In this document: positions 44,310-53,281 of the stretch, one piece after another
How the letters are laid out: the number at the start of each line of letters is the position of its first letter
Position numbering within the stretch: position 1 is the first letter of the stretch
NCBI GenBank assembly: GCA_040388535.1
Contig: JAZKBR010000002.1
Coordinates: 124,001 to 188,000, forward strand
DNA: 64,000 nt
From: Gemmatimonadota bacterium
Lineage (GTDB): Bacteria; Gemmatimonadota; Gemmatimonadetes; Gemmatimonadales; GWC2-71-9
Direction: 5' to 3'
Translations under genes and position numbers: made by a program
The notes under the pieces: generated by a model
What the model was told of the DNA's origin: nothing
Database searches by the model: none
What the model saw: only the letters and a program-made list of their open reading frames with translations

Positions 44310-45463
44310 CCGGCGAGCACCTCGCGCAGTCCGTTGAGCAGCAGTTCCGCCTCGTCCCGCGAAAAGACCAGCGGCGGCAGGAGCCGCAGCGTCATCGGGT
44401 CGGTGGAAGTCCCGGTGAGGATGCGTTTCGGCCACAACGCCTGCTGGACCTGCGCGGCCGGAATATCCAGTTCGAGGCCAAGCAGGAAACCATGTCCGTG
44501 CACCCTCAGCACATGGGGCATCGTGGCCGCCGCGGCCTGGATCTGTTCGCTCACCTGGCGGACGTTCTCGAGCAGCCCCTCGCGCTCCAGCACGCCGATA
44601 TTCGCGAGCGCTGCAGCACACACGACCGGACCACCACCGAAGGTCGAGCCGAGATCGCCAACCTTGATGTCATCAACCAGGGAAGGAACTGCGAGCACCG
44701 CACCGATCGGCAGTCCACCCGCAAGTCCCTTCGCCATCGAAAGCGCATCCGGCACCACGCCGAAGAATTCGGCCGCCGTGAAGGTCCCGAGGCGCCCGAC
44801 GCCGCACTGCACTTCATCGAAGAGGAGCTTCGCGCCGAACTTGTCGCAGAGCGCCCGCACTGCCTGGAGGTATTCCGCGGTGGCCGAACGCGCACCCTGG
44901 AAGCCCTGCACCGGCTCGAGCAGCACTGCCGCAATGCTGTCATCCATCACCGCTTCGAGCGCGGCAATGTCGTTGAACGGCACCCGGATCGAGAGCGGCA
45001 CGCCGGCGCGCTTCGCGCCAGCTTCGTACTTGGCGCCGTCGGTGCACGCGAGCGTGGCGGCCGTCCGGCCGTGCCAGCCGCCGAGCATCGAGATCACCTG
45101 CATCCGGCCAGTCTTCCGCCGGGCGAGACCGAGCAGGTTCTCATTCGCCTCGGCGCCCGAGTTGCAGAAAAACACCTTGCCGAGCGGGTCCGGGGCGAGG
45201 AGCGCCAGCTTCTCGGCGAGATCTTCACGGCCGGCGTGGGGCACGGCTGTGGAATAGAACAGAAGCTTCGCCGCCTGCTCGGCAATCGCTGCGACGACGT
45301 CGGGATGGGAATGCCCCGAACTCGCCACCGCGTGGCCACCATAGGCGTCGAGCCATTCGTTGCCTGCTTCATCGACCAGCCACGAGCCGTAGCCGGAGGC
45401 CGCCCGGAGCGGGAAGGTGCCGTACACCGGCAACAGCGTCGGCGATTCAGTCGCAGTCAGCAT
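44306..45463 (-). CDS. argD: Acetylornithine aminotransferase
   Basis: This is a class III PLP aminotransferase, 385 residues. It converts N-acyl-glutamate semialdehyde to N-acyl-ornithine. It has the family motifs VFFCNSGAEANENLLGLAR, LLEPVQGFQG, LLFDEVQCGVGRLG (PLP Asp) and MAKGLAGGLPIGAV (PLP Lys). The ATG overlaps argC by 7 bp. The N-terminus is slightly short compared with typical members but includes the substrate-binding segment. Confidence 0.93.
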   Translation of the reverse strand: MLTATESPTLLPVYGTFPLRAASGYGSWLVDEAGNEWLDAYGGHAVASSGHSHPDVVAAIAEQAAKLLFYSTAVPHAGREDLAEKLALLAPDPLGKVFFCNSGAEANENLLGLARRKTGRMQVISMLGGWHGRTAATLACTDGAKYEAGAKRAGVPLSIRVPFNDIAALEAVMDDSIAAVLLEPVQGFQGARSATAEYLQAVRALCDKFGAKLLFDEVQCGVGRLGTFTAAEFFGVVPDALSMAKGLAGGLPIGAVLAVPSLVDDIKVGDLGSTFGGGPVVCAAALANIGVLEREGLLENVRQVSEQIQAAAATMPHVLRVHGHGFLLGLELDIPAAQVQQALWPKRILTGTSTDPMTLRLLPPLVFSRDEAELLLNGLREVLAG

Positions 45464-46476
45464 GGAAACGGTCCTGGTGCGAGCAGCCCGGCACGTTCAT
45501 CGATGCCGAGCGCGAGGTTCATCGCCTGCACGGCCTGTCCGCCGGCGCCCTTGATCAGATTGTCGATCACGCACATCACCTGCACTTCACGGCCATCAGG
45601 TGACGCAACCGCATGGATCTGCGCGAGGTTGGTCCCCACGACGTGAGTCAACTCCGGCGGCGTGTCAGTCACGCGCACGAACGGTCGCCCCGCGAATCGC
45701 GCCGCAGCTTTGTGATGGGTGACCGGTTCCGCGAGATGCGCGTGCAACGTGACGTGAATCCCTCGCACGAACGGCCCCGAATGCGTCATCAATCGCGCCC
45801 GTGCGAGCGGATCGTTGCGCCAGCTCCGCCACTGCTCGAGCACTTCGCCTTCGTGGCGATGGCCCATCGGCTGGTAGGCGAACAAGTTGTGTGCTCGCGC
45901 CGGGTGATGCGTCGTGGGCCGCGGTGTCACGCCCGCGCCACTCGAGCCGGTCACGGCGAAGATGGCTGGTGGCGCGGCCAGGGGCAGGTCGGCAATCGCA
46001 TAGAGGGCGAGCTGCGCTGCCGTCGCGAAACAGCCCGGCGCGGCGATCGCCCGCGCCCCGAGGAGTTCCTTGCCCAGCACGTCGGCGAGGCCGTACCGGA
46101 AGCGATGCACCAGCGCCGGTGCCGGATGCGCGCCGTAGTACTGCTCGTGCAGGCGGCCATCCTGAATCCGGAAATCGGCGGAGATATCCACGATCATCCC
46201 CGGCCCGGCATCGACGATCTCGCCCATCAGTCGCGATGACTCGCCGTGCTCGAGTGCCAGGAAGACCACATCCTTCCCCTTGGCGACATCACCCGGCGCG
46301 TGGGCCGCAAAGCGGGCATCCGTGAGCATTGCCAACGCGGGATGCAAATCCGCGATCGGCTTGCCCGCTTGGGAGCGCGACGTCGTCACGACCTCGGTGA
46401 TGTCAGGATGCTGCAGCACCAGCCGCAGCAACTCGCCACCGGCGTAACCGGCACCGCCCAGCACGGCGACCTTCAC
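45457..46476 (-). CDS. argC: N-acetyl-gamma-glutamyl-phosphate reductase
   Basis: This is an NADPH-dependent reductase, 339 residues from the GTG at 46476 (GTGA overlap with the upstream gene). VAVLGGAGYAGGELLRLVLQHP is the nucleotide-binding motif, active-site Cys is in APGCFATAAQLAL, and GSSGAGVTPRPTTHHPARAHNLFAYQPMGHRHEGEV is the conserved substrate region with its His. Size and motifs are normal. Confidence 0.95.
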   Translation of the reverse strand: MKVAVLGGAGYAGGELLRLVLQHPDITEVVTTSRSQAGKPIADLHPALAMLTDARFAAHAPGDVAKGKDVVFLALEHGESSRLMGEIVDAGPGMIVDISADFRIQDGRLHEQYYGAHPAPALVHRFRYGLADVLGKELLGARAIAAPGCFATAAQLALYAIADLPLAAPPAIFAVTGSSGAGVTPRPTTHHPARAHNLFAYQPMGHRHEGEVLEQWRSWRNDPLARARLMTHSGPFVRGIHVTLHAHLAEPVTHHKAAARFAGRPFVRVTDTPPELTHVVGTNLAQIHAVASPDGREVQVMCVIDNLIKGAGGQAVQAMNLALGIDERAGLLAPGPFPC

Positions 46477-47561
46477 GACGTCACTCCGTGCGCCGCGCGC
46501 CACACCTCGAGCGACTCCAGCACGCGCGCCACCAGCCCCGGCGCATCGCGCCGCGAGTTGTGCGCCGGGAGTCCGAGCGACGCCGTGATGTAATCGCTGC
46601 CAACGTGATTGTCCGTCGCGGGGCCAGTGATCACCGTGATCGGCAGACCGAAGTCGTCGCGCATCAGCTCGCGCGCGCCCCAGCACCCGACCGGATCAGG
46701 CGCCGCCATCACATAGGCTGCGCCGATCGACATCAGGTCCTTGGCCCGCAGGATGTCCTGGACACCGTACTCGCCGAGAATGCCGTCGCCGAGTTCAGCG
46801 ACAATCACATCGGGCCGTGGGCCGCGCGGATCGGAGAGACGGTTGAAGAGCCCGCGCGCCACTGGCACCGTCATCCCGGCATGCGTGCTGGCGGCACCCG
46901 CGTCGTTGAAGGTGAGCGCCGCGATGGCACCTGCATCCAGCATCGACAGCGCGTCGCGCATCAGCGAGACACCCGTGAGCTTGGTGGCGGCCACTCGCAA
47001 CCCGCTCCGCGCGAGGCCCCGCACCAGCTCGGTGGCTGCCACCGTCTTGCCGGAGTTCATGCAGGTCCCGGCCACATACACCACCGGCACATCGCAGGTG
47101 AGCGTCTCGGCCGGCGGCACTGCGCGATCGCGGATATGCGCCGGGCGTCCGATCCGGTCACCCAGTTCCGGAAATGCCAGCACAGCCCCGAGCACCTCGG
47201 CCTGGAACGGCGGGCCGATGTCGGGGTTCGCCGACGTGCACTTGCCGAGAATGCCGCCGAGGTTCAGCACCTCGATGATATCGCCGACGGCGATCGTCTT
47301 GGGCACCTCGCCTGCATACCCGCGGAGCGCCCGCCGCACGCCAAGCGTCCCGGCGAGCACATCGCCAGCACGAAGCGCGACCATCCGACCCGAGAGATCC
47401 TCAACCTGATTGTAGGTGCTCTTGTCCGTCAGCAGGCGCACCGCCAGCACGTACCCTTCGGCGGCAACAATCTGGTCGCCGACAATCACCTCGGTGCTGA
47501 GCGCCGCGTTCTTGGTCGAGGAAGCAATCCGGTCGAGCCGGACCCGAGTCGTCACTACCAT
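46473..47561 (-). CDS. P-loop protein of unknown function in the arginine operon (DUF1611/BioD-like)
   Basis: This 362-residue protein lies between argG and argC. The N-terminal 140 residues look beta-rich (SGRMVALRAGDVLAGTLGVRRALRGYAGEVPKTIAVGDIIEVLNLGG). The C-terminal part is a P-loop NTPase-like domain: Walker A YVAGTCMNSGKTVAATEL, then VAATKLTGVS and DVIVAELGDGILGEYGV (Walker B-like). The fold resembles BioD, MobB and DUF1611 proteins; some DUF1611 relatives are reported as D-glutamate N-acetyltransferases. Its position, with no argA or argJ seen, makes an N-acyl-glutamate supply or regulatory role possible. This is a hypothesis only. It is 1 bp from argG. Confidence 0.75.
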   Translation of the reverse strand: MVVTTRVRLDRIASSTKNAALSTEVIVGDQIVAAEGYVLAVRLLTDKSTYNQVEDLSGRMVALRAGDVLAGTLGVRRALRGYAGEVPKTIAVGDIIEVLNLGGILGKCTSANPDIGPPFQAEVLGAVLAFPELGDRIGRPAHIRDRAVPPAETLTCDVPVVYVAGTCMNSGKTVAATELVRGLARSGLRVAATKLTGVSLMRDALSMLDAGAIAALTFNDAGAASTHAGMTVPVARGLFNRLSDPRGPRPDVIVAELGDGILGEYGVQDILRAKDLMSIGAAYVMAAPDPVGCWGARELMRDDFGLPITVITGPATDNHVGSDYITASLGLPAHNSRRDAPGLVARVLESLEVWRAAHGVTS

Positions 47562-47562
47562 C

Positions 47563-48765
47563 TCACTCCGCTCCAGTCGCGCGCGCTTCGGCGCGCATCG
47601 CGAGCAACTCGGGGATCGCGCCCACCCGCGCAAAGGCCTTGGCTTCGTCGCCGGTCCAGAGACGGTTCTCCTCGCCATATGTGGCGACGGCACGATCCAT
47701 CATCGAATACGGCGAGCGTGCGCCCGTCACCAGGAACCGCCCCGGCGCGAACCGGACCCGGGTCTCACCGGACACCTTCCGCTGAGAAGACGTCACCATG
47801 GCTTCGATGTCCCGCAGAGTCGGGTCGAAATAGTGACCCTCGTGCAACCGATCGCCATAGAAGCGACCAAGTTGATCTTTCCAGAACGTCTGCCACTTGG
47901 TGAGCACCAGCTTTTCGAGTTCGCGGTGCGCGGCGATCAGGATCAACGCACTACCGGCCTCGAAGCCGATGCGCCCCTTGATGCCGAGCGCCGTCTCGCC
48001 CACGTGAATGCCGTGGCCGATCCCGAACTGCGCGGCGCGTTCGGTCAGTGCATCGACGATCTCGTGGCCCGCCATCGCCACACCGTCAAGCGACATCGGC
48101 ACGCCCTCGTGCCACTCGATCACGTGATCCGCAGGCGCTGGTGCGTCGGCGGGCGGATCGAGCAGTTCAGCCGGCGGCGCGGCCCAGGTGTCGTGCGTCC
48201 AGCCACCGCCCCAGGTGGTACCCCAAAGCCCCCGATTGATCGAGAAGGCGCCCGATTTCGGCGGCACCGGAAGGCCACGCGCCTCGAGGTAGGCGATCGA
48301 CTGCTCGCGCGAGAGTGACTCCTCGCGGATTGGCGTGACGATGTCGAACTCGGGCGCGAGGACACGCAGGGCAATGTCGAAGCGGATCTGGTCGTTGCCA
48401 GCTCCGGTGGAGCCGTGGGCCACGGCACCCGCCTTGATCTCACGAGCCACGTCGATCACCGAGATCGCCTGCTGCGTCCGCTCGGCCGCGACCGACAATG
48501 GGTAGACCTCGCCGCGCAGGACGTTGGCCTGGATCAGGACCTTGACGAAGCGATCGAACACCAGCGCCCGGGCATCAACCTCGTGGTGCTCCACCGCGCC
48601 CACGGCGATTGCCTGGGCCCGGATCGCGGCGCACTGCTCCGGCGTGGTACCACCGGTATTCACGAAGACGGTATGCACCACGTAGCCCCGCTCGGTGAGC
48701 CGGGGAACGCAGTAGGAGGTGTCGAGGCCGCCGGAGAAGGCGAGCGCCAGAATGGGATTTTGCAT
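47563..48765 (-). CDS. argG: Argininosuccinate synthase
   Basis: This enzyme condenses citrulline and aspartate with ATP, 400 residues. The PP-loop ATP motif AFSGGLDTS is at 9-17. HGSTGAGNDQIRF is the citrulline/aspartate-binding region, and SPYSMMDRAVATYGEENRLW ends the synthase domain. It is the first gene of the operon, and its start codon lies inside the triple TGCATA element. Confidence 0.95.
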   Translation of the reverse strand: MQNPILALAFSGGLDTSYCVPRLTERGYVVHTVFVNTGGTTPEQCAAIRAQAIAVGAVEHHEVDARALVFDRFVKVLIQANVLRGEVYPLSVAAERTQQAISVIDVAREIKAGAVAHGSTGAGNDQIRFDIALRVLAPEFDIVTPIREESLSREQSIAYLEARGLPVPPKSGAFSINRGLWGTTWGGGWTHDTWAAPPAELLDPPADAPAPADHVIEWHEGVPMSLDGVAMAGHEIVDALTERAAQFGIGHGIHVGETALGIKGRIGFEAGSALILIAAHRELEKLVLTKWQTFWKDQLGRFYGDRLHEGHYFDPTLRDIEAMVTSSQRKVSGETRVRFAPGRFLVTGARSPYSMMDRAVATYGEENRLWTGDEAKAFARVGAIPELLAMRAEARATGAE

Positions 48766-48781
48766 AGTGCATAACTATGCA
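48761..48781 (-). promoter_or_regulatory. Candidate ArgR operator and leaderless promoter of the arginine operon
   Basis: Three TGCATA half-sites occur in 21 bp. A perfect palindrome TGCATAACTATGCA (48768-48781) has 6-bp arms, and a further TGCATA at 48761-48766 in the same orientation overlaps the ATG of argG (48763-48765). On the minus strand CATAGT can serve as a -10 box 8 bp before the ATG, with TTGCGG 17 bp further upstream as -35. ArgR binding here would cover both promoter and start. Confidence 0.65.
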
Positions 48782-48782
48782 G

Positions 48783-49937
48783 TCAGGCGGGGCCGTCCGC
48801 AAGGGGCCGCCGCTCGCGAACACCCGCCTCCCACATCTCCACCACCCTGCCCCCCATTTCCGCCCAGCCGCCGAGCGTCAGCCCGCCGGTCCCCCACCGT
48901 CGCCACAGCTGGATTGGTGCCCGCATCTGCCACGAATTCGCGGCCCAGAGTCCGGTCGAGAGGCGGAGGAAGCTCACCTCTCCGCCCGCCCGCTGGCGCG
49001 GCACCCAGCCGGGCAGCCCCACGTAGCGGAAGACGAGCCGTCGAAGGGCCAAAGTCGTCCGATCGAGCACGAGCGCCCCCTCAACGTCGACCCGCCCCTT
49101 CGCGAGCGACTTCGGGGTGTAGCGCACCACCAGCGAGTCGCCACCGGCGCGCTGGTCGAGGGCAAAGCAATGCTGCGCCCGGAACCACGGCGAGAAGAGC
49201 ACCGAGGCATCCGGACCGTAATAGATCGGGCCGCTGTCCCTGGAATAGCCCTGCGACGGGGGCCGCCCGCCAGTGTCGCGGACGAAGCCGCCGGTGCGCA
49301 GCAGCTCGAGATCCGTGCTCGCGATTGGCCACGACGCGCGCGCCTGACTGCGACCGAAGCCTCGCAAGGTGTCGGCGCTCCCCAGCAGCGCCCGCGACTG
49401 CCAGGCCTCGGTGACGAATTCGAGTCGGTGCGACGCGATCGACGCCTCCACCAGCTGCAGTGCCGTCTCGGCCTCGCCGACCAGCCGCGTCACGATCGGA
49501 TCGCCGACCGGATCCGGGAAACACTTCTCGCCCTTCCCTCGCACCACCAGCGTAGGCAACTGGAACGGGCGGCGGATCATCACGACATCGACAACCTGAT
49601 CGCCCATGAGCGTGAGCGTGAAGGAGCGCGCCGGCGACGGGTCGTATCCGATCGCCGCAACGCGCAATCGCCAGCGACCCGCACTCGGCGCCGGGATCGA
49701 GTAGGCACCGCTCGGTGACGTCACCACCCGCAACCGCGCAACACCGGTGCTGTCTTCGAGCGTCACCAGTGCGCCAGCGAGAGGAGCGCCACTCTCCCTC
49801 GATGAGACCTTGCCATGCACGACGATCGGCGGATCACTCGCCGCAACCTGCGCCCGCAAAACGCCCGGCACGGCACTCATCACGAGTGCAGCGCCGAGCG
49901 CGAAATGGACCGCACGAGCCTTGCCAGAAAGCGCCAT
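48783..49937 (-). CDS. Secreted protein with carboxypeptidase-regulatory-like beta-sandwich
   Basis: The ATG at 49937 gives 384 residues. A signal peptide (cleavage near VLRAQ) is followed by a CarboxypepD_reg-like domain (about 42-120; VHGKVSSRESGAPLAGALVTLEDSTGVARLRVVTSPSGAYSIPAPSAGRWRLRVAAIGY). The C-terminal 260 residues are beta-rich with no recognised motif. This is the N-terminal plug-like arrangement often seen in outer-membrane proteins, but there is no TonB-dependent barrel. It is probably periplasmic or outer-membrane associated. Function unknown. Confidence 0.75.
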   Translation of the reverse strand: MALSGKARAVHFALGAALVMSAVPGVLRAQVAASDPPIVVHGKVSSRESGAPLAGALVTLEDSTGVARLRVVTSPSGAYSIPAPSAGRWRLRVAAIGYDPSPARSFTLTLMGDQVVDVVMIRRPFQLPTLVVRGKGEKCFPDPVGDPIVTRLVGEAETALQLVEASIASHRLEFVTEAWQSRALLGSADTLRGFGRSQARASWPIASTDLELLRTGGFVRDTGGRPPSQGYSRDSGPIYYGPDASVLFSPWFRAQHCFALDQRAGGDSLVVRYTPKSLAKGRVDVEGALVLDRTTLALRRLVFRYVGLPGWVPRQRAGGEVSFLRLSTGLWAANSWQMRAPIQLWRRWGTGGLTLGGWAEMGGRVVEMWEAGVRERRPLADGPA

Positions 49938-50037
49938 GGTGGACTCCGCTGGGGGGACGGAAGGCCTGCGGGTTGAGCATAACCGCGAATCGGCCAGCGC
50001 GACACCGTTGCGCGCTGGCCGACCGGCGGTGCCCCGC

Positions 50038-50895
50038 TTACTTCTGGCCGGGTGCCGCCGTATCCGTGCTGGTGAGGAACTTGATCGCCGCCAGCGCCCG
50101 CTGACGGAAATGTTCGCGCATCTCCGGCGTCGAAAAGCTGCCCTGCGCCGCAATGCGGCACGACTCCTGATCGACCTCGCAGATGCTCGCAAAGGTCGAG
50201 GGCGGCGGCGTCGCAATCAGGACGCCATTGCCCGATGAACCGCCATAGGTCGATTCGGCGAAGTGGACCACCATCGTGGTGTTGTCGCGCTGGTAGACCC
50301 AACTCTCTACCGACGGTGCCGCCGAGAGCACCCTGGCATCCGGCACGCCCTGTCGCATGAAGATCACGCCGCGGTCATCCAGCTCACCCTGGGTCGGGAT
50401 GTAGTCACGGAGCGATGAACGGCGAACATCGGCAAGACTCGCCCGAGTGATCGGCGTCTTCCCCCGTCGCGGATGAATCCGGTACTCCTGCACGGCGACA
50501 TCGAGCCGACGGACATGCTCCGCGAATCGGCCCCCCTCGGCCAGCTCGTCCCGGGTATCGCGGTCGCTCCAGAAGGCACGCACCAGGGCAGGTCGCTCCG
50601 CAGGTGCCGCCTTGTCCCACAACGTCAGCTCGGCGCGGGTTGCGACCCATGCGAGGTCGCGGCGGTAGAGCGCCCAATCGGTGGCGCCATCGGCAGCGCG
50701 AACGCCAGCCACGTAGCTCGCCATCGCAGCCGCAGGCTCACCCTGCCTCGCAAGGGCTCGAGCCCGGGCAAACAGGATGGCGGCGGAATCGGAGCGTGGA
50801 GAGACAATGGCTGGAACTGGAGCAACAGCAGTGAGCGGACGGACAGGGGTGGGCGCAAGCACGGCCAGTAGGCTGAGCGCCGCAGCGACTGACAT
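50038..50895 (-). CDS. GWxTD-domain-like exported protein
   Basis: The ATG at 50895 (GGAG upstream) gives 285 residues. An N-terminal hydrophobic segment of about 25 residues is followed by helical, TPR-like sequence (ILFARARALARQGEPAAAMASYVAGVRAA). The C-terminal domain reads LDDRGVIFMRQGVPDARVL then ESWVYQRDNTTMVVHF, the pattern of GWxTD domains. The domain role is unknown; such proteins are usually secreted. It may be co-transcribed with the gene at 48783 (100 bp apart). Confidence 0.7.
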   Translation of the reverse strand: MSVAAALSLLAVLAPTPVRPLTAVAPVPAIVSPRSDSAAILFARARALARQGEPAAAMASYVAGVRAADGATDWALYRRDLAWVATRAELTLWDKAAPAERPALVRAFWSDRDTRDELAEGGRFAEHVRRLDVAVQEYRIHPRRGKTPITRASLADVRRSSLRDYIPTQGELDDRGVIFMRQGVPDARVLSAAPSVESWVYQRDNTTMVVHFAESTYGGSSGNGVLIATPPPSTFASICEVDQESCRIAAQGSFSTPEMREHFRQRALAAIKFLTSTDTAAPGQK

Positions 50896-50974
50896 AGGGA
50901 CTACTCCTTTTGGGGTTGGCACTACGACGAACACCCCAAACGGAGCCCACACACCCGGCTCTCCCTTCCCCCTT

Positions 50975-51037
50975 CTCTAGCCTCTAGTCTCTAGTCTCTA
51001 GTCTCTAGTCTCTAGTCTCTAGTCTCTAGTCTCTACT
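50975..51037 (-). repeat. Heptamer array (9 x CTCTAGT-like) at a stop codon
   Basis: Seven perfect CTCTAGT units (50982-51030) are flanked by one CTCTAGC and one CTCTACT. In the mRNA sense of the minus-strand gene ending at 51033 the unit is ACTAGAG. The stop codon of that gene (51033-51035) lies within the last unit. Confidence 0.95.
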
Positions 51038-51731
51038 TCTTCGACTGCAGGCTCAGCCCGTACTGGAAGTGCAGGGCGTAGTTCATCGTGGTGGCATTGC
51101 CGTCCGCGACGTCGACATTGAGGTACCCCACCGTGGCCTTCACCGAAAGCGAGCCATAAGTAAACGGCAGGAGCTTCAACCGCCTCGCGAGGTTTGCCGA
51201 GACGACCCCACCGTCCAGCTCGTATTTCGACCCAAAGATCCCGTCGGCCCGCCCATAGGTCTTCCCGCGGACTGTCGTAATAGGCACGGCGAGAATAGGC
51301 CCAGCTCCCACGCCATACTCCCAACCGCGACTCCGCCAGAGCCGCTCCACCATCAGGTGATTGACGCCATTGGTAATCCGGAAGGCGGTCACCTCGGGCT
51401 CCGGGAGGTTGTCGAGGTAGAGCTTGTGGTGCATGTACTCGAAGGCCCAGGCGTGGCTGCCTGACCACTTCGAGACCCGCCCGGAGTAGTACCAGGTCGG
51501 GCGCCAGGGGCGGGTCGACCAGTTCGGTGTGAGCTTGATGTCGGGCTGACCATCCTGATGAATGGTGAGCGGGGCGCGCGCGTTATAGGCGTCTCCGAAC
51601 CAGGCCTCAAGGCGCCACTGGGCCTGCGCCGGTGCCGGCGTCACGCCGAGCGCCGCCAGGACCAGCGACAGCACACTCGCCAGCCGTCGAATCGCACCCA
51701 GCGGGTTACCAACCTTTCTGAGAGACGGCAT
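51033..51731 (-). CDS. Exported beta-barrel-like protein of unknown function
   Basis: This 232-residue protein has an N-terminal signal (cleavage near APAQAQ) and alternating strands with aromatic residues (AWFGDAYNARAPLTIHQ, WRPTWYYSGRVSKWSGSHAWAFEYMHHKLYL, YGVGAGPILAVPITTVRG, MNYALHFQYGLSLQSKK). This is consistent with a small outer-membrane barrel or lipid-A-modifying type fold. No family is certain. It is divergent from the OmpA-family gene. Confidence 0.7.
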   Translation of the reverse strand: MPSLRKVGNPLGAIRRLASVLSLVLAALGVTPAPAQAQWRLEAWFGDAYNARAPLTIHQDGQPDIKLTPNWSTRPWRPTWYYSGRVSKWSGSHAWAFEYMHHKLYLDNLPEPEVTAFRITNGVNHLMVERLWRSRGWEYGVGAGPILAVPITTVRGKTYGRADGIFGSKYELDGGVVSANLARRLKLLPFTYGSLSVKATVGYLNVDVADGNATTMNYALHFQYGLSLQSKK

Positions 51732-51821
51732 TCGGGTCCTGTGGCTGAGAGACGGCGGAAGAAGGTAACGGCATGGGGAGCCCCGCCGTTAAGTAATGCA
51801 ACCTGCCGCTGATCCCGGTAT

Positions 51822-51900
51822 ACGCCAGAGCGGCAGAATTCCCCAACGACCCCGCAGGCCGGATTGTTCCGGAGTGTGTCACAAGCGGCCGCTCTGGCGT
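51822..51900. repeat. 13-bp inverted repeat in a divergent promoter region
   Basis: ACGCCAGAGCGGC (51822-51834) and its exact complement GCCGCTCTGGCGT (51888-51900) are 53 bp apart. They lie in the 289-bp region between the divergent genes at 51731 and 52021. The region 51732-52020 otherwise shows a TTGACT at 51954-51959 and no clear gene. The repeat could be a paired operator or RNA hairpin. Confidence 0.7.
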
Positions 51901-52020
51901 CAACCTTGCGCAGGGATATCCCGGATGTTTCCGTTCTACACCGTTGTGCAGGCTTGACTTACGGTCTTTTGATGGGGTTGGAATCAGCCTCGGAAGGAAC
52001 CGCACACAAGGAGGAGAAGT

Positions 52021-53259
52021 ATGCGTCACGCTGGGTTGGTGCTCGCGGCCTCGATTCTCGCCGTTGCCCCGTTGGCAGCGCAGGAGAAGGGGACCTTTGA
52101 AATCGGCGGCTTTGGCCGCTATACCAAGTTCACAGAAGCCTACGACCTCCGGAAGCCGGACGACAACCGTTTCGGCGGCGGCGCCCGCCTCGGACTCTTC
52201 GTCGCCAACAACTGGGCGATCGAGGTTGATGGCTCGCTGAATCCGACCGACCTCGCCGGCAATCAGGCCAAGGTGCCTGCCACGGCTGGCCTCCGGTCGC
52301 TCCCGCTCCAGTACATCCCTTTCCATCTCCAGGCTGTCTACAACGCCCCGCTCACTTCGGGGATTTCGTGGATGCTGGGCGCTGGCCCGGGCTACACCAA
52401 GCTCCGCAAGGGCATCGACGCAGGTGACGTCTCTGTCGGCGCCATGACCGGCCTCCGGCTCAAGCTCGCCAAGTGGCTGAATATCCGCGCCGAAGGAACG
52501 CTGGACTACCTCCCGAGCGGGTATGGCGACAATGCCAACACCTATCTCGGTGCCCAGCTCGGCGCCTCGCTGTTGTTCGGCGGTGGCTGCGATCACTCGA
52601 AGGACATGATCGGCATCAACCCGAGCAGCGCCACGCTGACCCCTGGCCAGACGCAGCAGTTCACTGCGACGTCGACCTACTGCGGCAAGGCTGATGACGT
52701 GATGTACAGCACCAGCGGCCCGGGTACCATCGACGCCATGACGGGTCTCTACACCTCGGCCGGCGATGGCTGCGCGACCGTGACGGCCACCAGCAAGAAG
52801 GGCAAGCTGACCTCGACGGGTAATGTCTGCACGCGTACGCCGACGCCCCCGCCGCCGCCGGCGCCGGTCCAGCAGGCTCCGCCGCCGCCGCCGGCGCCGG
52901 TCACCCCTGCGAAGCCGATGTACACCTTCGAGCTCGCGTCGGTGAATTTCCGATTCGACCACTCCGACCTGACCAAGGGCGGGATGGACACCCTGAACAC
53001 TGTCGCCACCACCCTCAAGAGCCATCCTGAGGTCAATGTCGACGTGGTCGGACATACCGACTGGGTCGGAACCAACGCCTACAACATGAAGCTGTCGCAG
53101 GCGCGTGCCGAGACCGTCAAGAAGTACCTCATCGCCCAGGGCGTTGCCGCCGACCGGATCATGGTCAAGTGGCGTGGCGAGGAAGAGCCGACGGCAACCA
53201 ACGACACCGCCGAAGGCCGTGCCAAGAACCGTCGTGCCGAGATCAAGCAGAACAACTGA
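52021..53259 (+). CDS. OmpA-family outer-membrane protein with beta-barrel and peptidoglycan-binding domain
   Basis: This 412-residue protein has a signal peptide (cleavage near PLAAQE) and an eight-strand-like barrel (about 20-195, with GAMTGLRLKLAKWLNIRAEGTLDYLPSG). A small Ig-like Big_2 domain follows (about 200-270; GINPSSATLTPGQTQQFTATSTYCGKADDVMYSTSGPG), then a Pro-rich linker (PTPPPPPAPVQQAPPPPPAP) and an OmpA C-terminal domain (about 310-410). NFRFDHSDLTKGGMDTL, GHTDWVGTNAYNMKLSQARAETV and GRAKNRRAEI are the peptidoglycan-binding motifs. AGGAGGAG precedes the ATG, suggesting high expression. A strong terminator follows. Confidence 0.93.
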   Translation: MRHAGLVLAASILAVAPLAAQEKGTFEIGGFGRYTKFTEAYDLRKPDDNRFGGGARLGLFVANNWAIEVDGSLNPTDLAGNQAKVPATAGLRSLPLQYIPFHLQAVYNAPLTSGISWMLGAGPGYTKLRKGIDAGDVSVGAMTGLRLKLAKWLNIRAEGTLDYLPSGYGDNANTYLGAQLGASLLFGGGCDHSKDMIGINPSSATLTPGQTQQFTATSTYCGKADDVMYSTSGPGTIDAMTGLYTSAGDGCATVTATSKKGKLTSTGNVCTRTPTPPPPPAPVQQAPPPPPAPVTPAKPMYTFELASVNFRFDHSDLTKGGMDTLNTVATTLKSHPEVNVDVVGHTDWVGTNAYNMKLSQARAETVKKYLIAQGVAADRIMVKWRGEEEPTATNDTAEGRAKNRRAEIKQNN

Positions 53260-53281
53260 TCTCGCCCGACCAGTAACGAAG

